DNA from: Ophiobolus disseminans
Lineage: Eukaryota > Ascomycota > Dothideomycetes > Pleosporales > Phaeosphaeriaceae
Reading direction: 5' to 3'
DNA length: 64,000 bases
Assembly: GCA_010093685.1 (NCBI GenBank)
Contig: MU006216.1
Span: 128,632-192,631 of the forward strand
Position numbers and translations under genes: made by a program
Shown here: one piece after another, positions 1-8,347 of the stretch
Layout: every line of letters begins with the position of its first letter
Position numbering within the stretch: position 1 is the stretch's first letter
Notes under the pieces: generated by a model
The model's input: only the letters and a program-made list of their open reading frames with translations
What the model was told of the DNA's origin: nothing
The model's database searches: none

Positions 1-543
1 ATGGCAGAAATTGCGTCCAGGCAGGACACAGCACCCGTCTAGCTCCTTCCACAAGCTGCCGGGGCCTTCCATCTGCGAGCCCGTTGAGCGCGCAGTCATT
101 AAACTTCGGCCTAGGCGCACGTGCAGCCCGTCTGCATGTGATGTCGTGCCGTCAACGTCGCCACACTGACATCGACGCGCACCGCGGGGCAGCTCTAGCC
201 GGCCTCTAGAGCGCGTCCCGTCCGCTTTCAGCCTCACCTCCGCACCATGTCTTGCACGAAGGAATGTCGTGATTCACAGGGTCTGGAGTAGAGGTCTAGA
301 CTCTGGAGGAGTCTGCGGCGGTATCAGCCTGCACGTTCGGACATACCTGCTTCAGCTGCTCAGGGTTGACTTCATGGCTGGTAAATGTATTGTGAAGCGC
401 AGGGCACTGCGCCACAATTCACTCCACCAAACATTTCATCACTCCACATTTCACTGTACTATACATAGGTAGAGCTCATGTTTGGCAATGCACCGATATT
501 GCAATACTTCATGTCCTAGCACAACCCAATCAATACATACGCC
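1..543. other. intergenic, no gene seen
   Basis: Only short unstructured reading frames are present. I see no domain, RNA gene or repeat. The right part is the 3' flank of the transporter gene that ends at 544. Confidence 0.5.
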
Positions 544-2423
544 CTAAATATCCTTCCTCGCGTTCTTGCTCTTGTGCCTAATCCGCTTACCGAACCTGTA
601 CAGCAGAAAGGGGATAGGTATGAACGCAATGCCCAAAAACGCTAACAGGCTGCTCGCCCAGTCGATACCCAGCTGGTGATACATGCCCGTCGCAAACAGC
701 GGAAACCCAGCACCAAATGCACTCCGCATCAGATCGTTCCCCGCCAGTACGCTGGCCACCGAGTCCGGATACGCATCGCTTAGGTACGGCAGCACGGCGT
801 TGAATAGCGTGAACGCTGCCATGCCGAAGAAGGACGTCCCGATGATTGGAACTATCCAATGGATGCTTTCACGTGAAGTCCATCCAAACCAGAATAAACA
901 AATAGGAACGGCGAAACACCCTACCATGGCGGGTATGAGCCGCTTCTCCGGCTCAATGTTGCCGTTGTCGTCGAACTGCTTCTCCTGCCAGAAGTACAGC
1001 CACGTGAACAGGCAGGCGCAGGCGATCAGTGTGCCGACGAGTATACCCAGGAAAGCCACGCCTTCAAGCCCGAGGTTGAAGCCGTAGATCTCGCTGAAAA
1101 CGAGCGGGAACGACTCGAACCAGATATAGAGCAGTCCGTAAATCAATGCAATATACAGGTTTAGCAGAAAGACGATTGGTTCTTGGAAGTTGAGCGTGAT
1201 GGGCTTGACGAGCGTCATGAGGACGATCTGGATGATGATCAGATGATTTTAGTTGTGTGGTGAAAGGTGGACTTACGTCTTTCGGTCCCATGTTGTCAGC
1301 TGCGAGTTCCGGCTCGCACGTAAAGCGGTCGTCGCCGGTGAGCTTGCGGAGGCGCTTGGTGCGTCGGTAGAGAATGTTGGGTGAACTCGTCTCAGGGAGA
1401 AGGAAGAACAGAAAGATCAGACAACACCCAGAAAGCCACATAAGCTCCCATATCGTCCACTGCCAGCCGTGCAGTGGCTTGCCAGTAGTCATGTTGGCCT
1501 GCACAGCAAATCCGCCGACAAGAGGGCCTAGTACCGGACCGCAAACTGCTCCCACGCCCCAAATAGCAAGCCCGTATGCTTGCTTTTGTGGACGATACAT
1601 ATCCGCAATGGTGGCACCTCCAGTGGCGAGCGCAGGCGAGCCGAAGAAGCCAGTCAAGAAGCGGAAGGCTAGCAGCATACCGAAATTAGACGCGTACACA
1701 GTTGGCAACTGAAACATAACGAAGACAACTACACGGATATAGTCAGCATACACTTTCGTCGATAACGGGTCGTGAAACTTACATAGAGTGCCAATGTACA
1801 CCCACAACCGTCCGATCTGAGGGATTTCGCTCATGGGCGACCAGATGATAGGTCCAAGACCATACCCAGCAACGTATAGAGTGAGCCCAAGGGTGGCAGG
1901 AACTTGTGCAACGCCAAAGACTTGCACGACGTCTAGTAAGCCCGGCGTGTAGATCGCGGATCCAATGTACACCGAGAAGGTGAGGAAGCATATTTCGAAC
2001 GTGACGAAGACTTTCTTTGCGCGTGACCAGTTCCTAGGATTCTGTCGAGTCATGTCAGTAAGATTACAACAGACAAGAAATGCTAGAACATACCTGCGGA
2101 TCCTCAGGTCCATACCAATCAATTACATGCTTATCCTTCCCCTTCTCGGGATCAACCCGCACACCACTGGCCTCATTGTGCTCTTCGCCAACATGCGTGC
2201 GCGACGAAGTCTCCGAGTTTCTCTGCGCGCGATCAAGTTCATTGGGCTGCTGTTCCGGCGCATCAGTCGTGCCATGATGCGCCATGTGTCCCGACTTCTC
2301 CTCGTGAACGTATCTCTTCCATAGTTCGTGGTCCTGCTCCTCGGGGTATTGGAAGTACTTTTGCCGTGTGACGAGGCGCACAATGTGCCCGAAAGGCGAG
2401 TCGCGGATGAGATCTGCGACCAT
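544..2423 (-). CDS. MFS drug:H+ antiporter (DHA1 type)
   Basis: Four exons, 2423-2094, 2041-1783, 1728-1277 and 1227-544, join in frame to 574 codons. The three introns (52, 54 and 49 bp) have GT..AG ends. The cytosolic N-terminus begins MVADLIRDSPFG, a common start in fungal DHA1 proteins. An upstream in-frame ATG at 2480 would add 19 residues. The body shows about 12 hydrophobic segments, a PRNWSRAKK entry to TM1, the TM2-3 loop region SPMSEIPQIGR and the TM5 motif GAVCGPVLGPLVGG. The family exports small hydrophobic toxicants or metabolites across the plasma membrane by proton antiport. The substrate cannot be inferred and no biosynthetic genes adjoin. The central loop between TM6 and TM7 is hydrophilic, as usual. 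The gene looks intact. Confidence 0.88.
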
Positions 2424-2862
2424 ACTGGGGAAGCACTGCGCGGAATGAAGATCTGGAAGAACTTGAGGTGTTGATACCATGGAGTACCGTCACCGTCTTA
2501 AAGCTTCCAGCTAACCCTTATTTCTGGTCCTGACATCATATACATCGCATATGTCAAATTTCCTTCACGTCAGTCATTAATCGCCCAGACTGGGTAAGCC
2601 TTACTCAAGACTTGGGCACGGAAAAGCTTGAACGAGACGGCTTGTCCGATCATGCAATTGTTGAGCGTGCAAATAGCAAAAGTCCATGACGATGGCGCCT
2701 CGGTAGCGATCGGCGCTACCGGGAAAGATCTGATGGCGCTGCGGAGGGTTCGGATGCGGCGGAAGGGCGCTGGTGTGATCGATGTTTAGTCAGCTGCTAC
2801 TGCTTCAGATAGTGTCCGCACTATGTTGGAATCAGTGTAGGGCTCTGTATTCTTTCCACGTC
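2424..2862. other. intergenic, 5' flank of transporter
   Basis: No reading frame of note. It holds the upstream region of the minus-strand transporter and the 3' flank of the broken gene at 2863-3935. Confidence 0.5.
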
Positions 2863-3935
2863 CTAAACTAGGCCACGATGAACCCAAAAGCCGCCATCAA
2901 TGATTTCGTGCTGGATGTCAAAACTTTCTCTCCAGAGCTGTCGCTCTGCGTCTTCAAGCTCCGCTGCGCTCAACCCGTCTACCGGAAAATGACAAGCTCC
3001 CAGCATTGGAAAATCAACTTGTCGAAACGCGCGAACCTTGCCTAGTGAGTCTGTGTATCCAAAGAAGCGCTGCCGAAGCCGTCTCGTGACTTGGAAAGGA
3101 AAAGTGGTTATGTTGTCGTCGTGATGTCTGGGGAGGTCTATACAAACAGTGAGCTGTTGTTTATCCGCCAGCGGCCGAAGAGGAGCTATGATTGCGCTCT
3201 CATCGACAGTAGTCCAGTAGTGGTGCTCACTGCGACCCAGCCAGACCCGTAGCGTTCGAAAAGCCGTAACTTGTGCAAGTGTTAAGCTGAGTCGTTGCCA
3301 AGCGACTGCTTCCGTGTCATCGTTCTTCTGTGTAGTTTCTCGCGTTGATTCCGTCGTTGATGTCTGGTTATCTTACTCAATTATTGTAAGTGCTGATGTG
3401 TGTAGCTTCGCAATGATCCTAAGCTTCTGCACTTTCTTAAAACTACAGCCGAACTTGGCATCAACGGTGCGGCGCACAAGCTTTTCAAAGCTTGCAATAT
3501 CTGCAATGACGACCTCAGTCGATATGACTATCAGGTCCACAATCTCTGCGTTGCTGCAACACCACAACATCAATTTGTGTCAGATCTTAGGCGCCATCGG
3601 GGGTTGACTCACATGTGTCTGTTTACTCGTAGCAATATCTCGATCGTGTCGCTATCATCGACCAGCTCGTTTGCCTTCTCCTCGCATTTCCAGTGAGGGC
3701 CCCAGGCAGACTGTAATCTTGCTGCCCATGTCTCTGTATGGGATTTGTCCCAACTATCTTCTTCGAGTAGAAGCCCTTCTTAGCATTCTCTGTCTAGATC
3801 CCTGGCATCTGCTGCAGGGGGTAGGACGCACGAAAAGAGGCGTGTCACCCCTCCTGTGGCCCAGATGTGGACTGATGAGGGTACAATATGGTCATATATC
3901 TTCCGTCAAACGTCGTAGGGTATCTCGAGAAGCAT
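2863..3935 (-). pseudogene. F-box-like/DUF7730-like protein with three in-frame stops
   Basis: One reading frame runs from ATG at 3935 to TAG at 2863 through a clean intron (3612-3554, GTGAGT...TTGCAG) and sums to exactly 338 codons. It is interrupted by TGA at 3908-3906 (codon 10), TAA at 3782-3780 (codon 52) and TAA at 3375-3373. The N-terminus, MLLEIPYDV then stop then RKIYDHI, resembles the short F-box-like start of the large Pleosporales DUF7730-type family. The C-terminal half (TLRVWLGRS...VRAFRQVDFPMLGACHF) still reads as ordinary protein on both sides of the stops. Each stop can arise from CGA, TGG or CAA by a C-to-T or G-to-A change, as expected of RIP or cytosine deamination. Family assignment is tentative; the reading frame is clear. 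Confidence 0.7.
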
Positions 3936-4401
3936 GGCCTGTTGTTGACTGAAGGTTATCGTGTAGAGGTGAACTAAGAGTTGATTGTGGAAAGCATGTC
4001 ACGAAACCATGAAGAACTCGTGCGGCGTAGTCGTACCTAGGTACAGCTATCTGAACGGTAAGTCCCGAGGTCATCTGTCCGTACGTGGTCACGCTGACTG
4101 GAAGGAGGCGATCTGAACACCGTGCGGTACGCACATTGTGTTACAGCCTCCATCTCAGCCGCTTTCGATCTAACATCTCATAAGAAAAACCCGAGAAAGA
4201 AGGCACTGTATCTTCAGGACTACTCGAGATGGTCGTGGCCGGCAGTGTCGGCGTCACAGCTGCTTGTGTGTTGTCGTTCGGCTGACGGCACAGCCACATT
4301 TCCAGGCGAAGTACTTGCATTGGCTTGACTTCTACGAGCTACACTCCAGTTGACCCCTTTGCTCCTTCCTCACGACCATCCAATCTTTTCCTCGCGACAA
4401 C
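3936..4401. other. intergenic, nothing recognised
   Basis: 5' flanks of the broken minus-strand gene and of the HET pseudogene. The palindromic string gtacctaggtac occurs near 4036. No RNA gene or coding frame could be supported. Confidence 0.4.
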
Positions 4402-5360
4402 ATGGTACCGAAAAGACCTCTCAGCCCGGTGGACCACGAAAAGGCAGCACGAATCCGAATGGACAGCCCAACTGAAGGTGGAACTCAAGGCGACAACTTC
4501 CAGGCCGCGCAAGATGCCTCCATTACCCTCGAACTTTGCAGCTGTTGCACAAAGTTAGATCTGGCGCATATGTTTGGAGGAGAATCAAAGGCAAGAGACA
4601 TTGGTTTCCTCCACCGTTATACCAGCCCGAATTGCCCATTCTGCGCTATCATCTGGGAGTCAATTCGCCTGCATTGGGGTCCAAAAAGCCCATTCGACGA
4701 CCAAAGCCTACGGTCCCGCTTGCTCGTCCAGACTAAGGAGTGTTGAAGGACATGAGATTTGGGGATCGGGTGATCCCCAGCCACCCACTAGTTATGTAGT
4801 CATCTCATCGGGGGATCAGTCAGCCTTCAATCAAAAACTTCACTCTGCTCAAACTATCCATTTAATAAGGAGTGGTGCTCTTTTACTCAGGGCGCAGAGA
4901 CCCTTCGCACCTACCGTTTAACTCTTGCAATTACGCAGCAACCACCAAAATTTCAGTTGAAAAGGCGAGTGCTATCCAGAGACAAGCAGAACAGATTCAT
5001 TCTTTCAGAACTGGAACTAGCAGACCTGTCCGCCTGCGAGACCGATAAATACGCTTCGGTAAGGCGCACCATCAATACGCGCCTAGACCTCAGACTGCTG
5101 CCGCGCTGGTTACAGACTTGTGAAGCATGTAATGAAGGCCTCAACTCCAATCAAAATCTATTCCGCGGTGGATTTCGACTCATTGATGTGGTGGAAGCGA
5201 AATTGATCGAGATAGAGGAGCCATGCGAATACACAGCCTTGTCCTACGTCTGGGGCGAAGCTGACCCATTCTCGATACGAACTACCAAACGTAACCTTGG
5301 CCAGCTGAAGCAACCATTTGCTTTGAGCAACATCCAACGACTGGTTGGAAAACGCCTCCC
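4402..5360 (+). pseudogene. HET-domain gene split by a transposon-like insert and truncated
   Basis: The first part (4402-4742) codes for the usual cysteine-bearing N-terminus of HET proteins (LCSCCTKLDL, then CPFCAIIWESI). It runs into a stop inside a 123-bp repeat at 4743-4865. After the repeat and its 9-bp duplication (taaggagtg at 4734-4742 and 4866-4874), the same reading frame resumes at GAG TGG TGC. It continues for about 160 codons into the HET core motif YTALSYVWGEADP (about 5230-5270). Homology-like sequence fades after LPFAQ near 5360, so the catalytic-like remainder (WIDALCI, RGWT/QE) is absent. HET proteins mediate allorecognition and cell death when heterokaryons form. This copy is dead twice over: by insertion and by 3' truncation. 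Confidence 0.8.
4734..4874. mobile_element. 123-bp MITE-like element with 9-bp target duplication (copy 1)
   Basis: The element spans 4743-4865, flanked on both sides by taaggagtg. A 9-bp duplication is typical of Mutator-like (MULE) transposition. It starts ttgaagga and ends atccatttaa, so the termini are only weakly inverted. The first ~90 bp fold back: ttgaagg pairs with ccttcaa, atgagat with atctcat, and ggggatc with gatcccc. A second copy at 6698-6820 has the same length and differs at about 5 positions. It has no coding capacity, so it would be a non-autonomous element moved by a transposase elsewhere. Confidence 0.75.
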
Positions 5361-5576
5361 TTTCGCACAGATTAGGAATCTCGGCACTACATCGAGTCTC
5401 GGCTCAATAGTTTATGTCACAAGCGGCTGGGATAGAGGGGCTGAGACGCATACCAGAATTCTTTCTGAATATGTCACGTCTCCGGCAGGAGGCATAGTAC
5501 GAAGAGCCGAGCCAGACGTCGGGCGAGTGTTCAACCTCACAGTATGAAACGTTGACAACAACCCCCTCTTCAGCTC

Positions 5577-6512
5577 ATGTCAGCCCTACTCTCTCATGCC
5601 CCTTTACAGCCCAGGAGTATGCCCCAATGGACGGACGGCAGCAGAAGTGACCAAGTTTGTTGCAAACCAAACAGAAGGAGGCGCGCGTACTTCCTGGGTG
5701 GCGAGCTGCTGCAAAGGTATGTCCCCGTGCCTTTGTGCATGAGATATCGCCGACATGATGTTTTGCACAGTGGAATGATATTTGGTTCAGATGTTTCGCG
5801 CTTTTGTATCAACAGTATCTCCACACCTTTCCGAGCCCATGCCGTTGTCACACGAACCTTACCGGCGATCATAAATGGTACGAGCGGCTTCACCATCCTT
5901 CGAGTGCACGAATACGAGACTTTCTCGTTCACTGGGTCAAACGCAGCTGGAACTGGCAACGGGTTTTCTGCATACAATGTGTCGAGCATTACAACGGTGT
6001 CTTTGGCACTCGCAGTAGCCGATCCGATTGTGGTCGCGTGGGAGATCGAAGACATACAGTTCTTTCCAACTCCGTACGCCATATTCATAGCAAGCAATAT
6101 CGGTGTCACACTAGAAGCTAGAGTGCAGGGTGCGCCTGGCCTTCCACGAGAAACCGGTACACCTCCTGCGCCATCTCAAAAGCTCAGCACTGGGGCAAAG
6201 GCTGGCATCGGCATAGGAGCAGCGATCGGTGCTATCGTATTTGCTACTGCGCTGATACTGTTATGGCTGAAACTCCGACGAAGTAACAGCACAGTAGTCC
6301 CGGTGGAAGGCACGGACATACCTGAGATGGAGGACCAAGACAATAACATGGCGAAACGCAAGTGGTTCGTTGGTGGGAGGTGGAGAAGTGAAGCAGAAGC
6401 TCAGTTTACACCGCATGAGTTGGACTCCAAGGGTGTGCACGTTGTAGCAGGACCGCCGGTTGAGCTAGATGCGACTGAAGCCCAAGATGATCTGAGCCAT
6501 CCGGACGCGTGA
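5577..6512 (+). CDS. single-pass fungal membrane protein (Mid2/WSC-like architecture), 5' end unresolved
   Basis: An intron at 5717-5790 (GTATGT...GGTTCAG) joins SWVASCC-K to DVSRFCINS in frame, giving a cysteine-bearing extracellular part (YSPGVCP...SCCK...FC). It continues through a region rich in hydrophobic and polar stretches to a Pro-rich stalk. One transmembrane helix follows at about 6200-6275 (AGIGIGAAIGAIVFATALIL). The cytosolic tail begins WLKLRRS and has a conserved-looking KRKWFVGGRWRSEAEA stretch; the stop is at 6510-6512. This layout is common in ascomycete cell-surface proteins of unknown role. The frame that feeds the intron (QPYSLMPLYSPGVCP) is not the one containing the ATG at 5577, so that start would miss the spliced frame. 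Upstream it meets a TGA at about 5545-5547. A short first exon near 5475 spliced to TTCAG at about 5574 is possible but unproven. Confidence 0.6.
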   Translation: MSALLSHAPLQPRSMPQWTDGSRSDQVCCKPNRRRRAYFLGGELLQRYVPVPLCMRYRRHDVLHSGMIFGSDVSRFCINSISTPFRAHAVVTRTLPAIINGTSGFTILRVHEYETFSFTGSNAAGTGNGFSAYNVSSITTVSLALAVADPIVVAWEIEDIQFFPTPYAIFIASNIGVTLEARVQGAPGLPRETGTPPAPSQKLSTGAKAGIGIGAAIGAIVFATALILLWLKLRRSNSTVVPVEGTDIPEMEDQDNNMAKRKWFVGGRWRSEAEAQFTPHELDSKGVHVVAGPPVELDATEAQDDLSHPDA

Positions 6513-6697
6513 GAGCGTTCGTGCAAACGTTCCAATGTCAAGGTCTTGCCATTTTCAGGTCCTCCATATATGGTGAAGATCTTGACTTCTTCTTTGCTGG
6601 CCTCAAAGTCAGGTGTCGACCCGGTTACTAACATACTCAAAGAGATGGCCATGACAATGCACTATTGGGAGTTTGTCAACATCGTGGGTTGAAGGTG

Positions 6698-6820
6698 TTG
6701 AAGGACATGAGATTTGGGGATCAGGTGATCCCCAGCCACCCACTAGTTATGTAGTCGTCTCATTGGGGGATCAGTCAGCCTTCAATAAACAACTTCACTC
6801 TGCTCAAACTATCCATTTAA
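6698..6820. mobile_element. 123-bp MITE-like element (copy 2)
   Basis: Same length as copy 1 and about 96 % identical by eye. It lies between genes. The flanking 9-mers (ttgaaggtg left, tagaaggca right) match at 6 of 9 positions, which suggests an older insertion with a decayed target duplication. The internal foldback ggggatca-gg-tgatcccc is a perfect 8-bp stem here. Confidence 0.75.
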
Positions 6821-7014
6821 TAGAAGGCAGGGATCGCGCAAGCTACCAGTGCTGTTTCGAGTAGTGCGGCGAAGCCTCTAGCGTCTGGGCGCTGAAGTCT
6901 TGTGGTTCTCCTGTGCGGCATACAGCTTCTACCGTTCACCCACGTAACTGGGAACACCATTAGCCACCTTCATTCCATGTCAGCCACATTTATTCACACT
7001 GTAGTTTATTGCTT

Positions 7015-8206
7015 ATGACGTCACTCTACCGAGTCGGCCAAACTATGCGGGGCAGTCTCGGCAGCTGCACGATCACGAGAGAAGTTCAGGAGAACGTGTG
7101 GTTCGCGATGTAAGAACATCGACATTTAATCTCGAATTCAAATCCTGATTTCTAGCAGGAATCAAGCGCAACAAACCGTGGTAGTTAAAAGCGTCCGAGA
7201 TCACCCACGGATAGCAAATGAAAGAGACGTACTCAGACGATTTCAACACCGCACTCCATACCTTCGACCGTTGATCGACGAGATCGACGAATCTTCTGCT
7301 CCGGTAACTATTGCCTTAAAGTACTTACACACGGATCTTCTAGATGCGTCTGTTAAGAGGACTTTGAACCGGAAAGAACTCAAGCATGTATCTCGATGCG
7401 TGCTGGAGGCATTAAAGGTCTTGCACGAAGACGGCTTCGTACACACAGGTATGATATTGGAGAACACCAAGACAAGGCTGATTGCATAGCTAATCGAGAT
7501 TGGAGACGTCAAGGCTGACAACGTTTTCGTCAATCTACAAAATGGCGGCACACGGTTTTCCGACGTTCAACTGGGTGATCTGGGGGGATGTTATCCTACA
7601 GATTTCAAGTTCGCCACATCTGGTACTATGGTCGGAGCCCCAATGTGGTCGAGCCCAGAGGTTCTGATGGAGCTGCCTTGTAATACAGCAACCGACATAT
7701 GGTCGTTCGGTGCTATGGTCTGTTGCCTTTTGTGGAACTACAAAAAGGCCGACCTTCTTGCAGTTGTAGCATGAAGGTTGATATAGCTGATTCTGACACC
7801 TTTCTTTCCAGTTCGGGGTCGGACTCTTGCTAACGTATTTCACCTGCAGCTCATCAGCCTAATCTATGGCGGAAACTTCAATCTCTTCCGACCCAAAGGC
7901 ATGGATCGCGACCACAAAGAGTACGTGGTTGGGATCGTCAAAAAGCAGTTTAGCTACTTTGGCCCGTTTCCCGCAAAGTACGCGGAGGTTGCTGACCCGG
8001 AAACCGTTCAATCCATAGTATATCTCATGCTGGAAATTCCTCAGGCGAAGACTACGCCGTTCTCGAGAATGACGGAGAGAGAGGTGATCAAGAAGGACAA
8101 TCTGTTTATTTCGAAGATCATGATGCTCGATTGGAGGGATCGCCCAACTGCGAAGGAGCTGCTTGAGGACAAATGGTGGACGGATGGCGAAGAAGACGGT
8201 AATTGA
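7015..8206 (+). CDS. small Ser/Thr protein kinase-like protein
   Basis: Four exons, 7015-7109, 7159-7448, 7506-7717 and 7850-8206, give a 317-residue protein consisting of little beyond a kinase fold. The start MTSLYRVGQ matches the way this fungal family begins and puts the first intron at GTAAGA (7110). Visible elements are the ATP lysine in VVVKSV, the catalytic loop HTDVKADNV (HTD for HRD, with Asp, Lys and Asn kept), GDLGG in place of DFG, SPEV in place of APE, WSFGAM with the structural Asp before it, and RDRPTAKELL near the end. The glycine loop is degenerate. The key catalytic residues remain, so activity is possible. The family is abundant in Pleosporales and Eurotiales and its substrates are not known. 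The 132-bp third intron (7718-7849) is long for this genome but has a ctaac branch site near 7830. Confidence 0.82.
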
Positions 8207-8347
8207 CGCATGGTAATTCTACATCATTGACCGCTGTACCGAGAGCTATGTGATTTCGCTTTTCACCAATCAAGCCAACATCCTACAATCGTCAAGCAAG
8301 GACATAAAACTTGCTACATCAACGTCGTCAACACTCAACACTCATTC

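Noticed and set aside
4743..4865. The 123-bp insert as an intron or introner
   Set aside because: No GT...AG pair within or at its edges restores the HET frame, and its second copy lies outside a gene; the 9-bp duplication fits a transposon.
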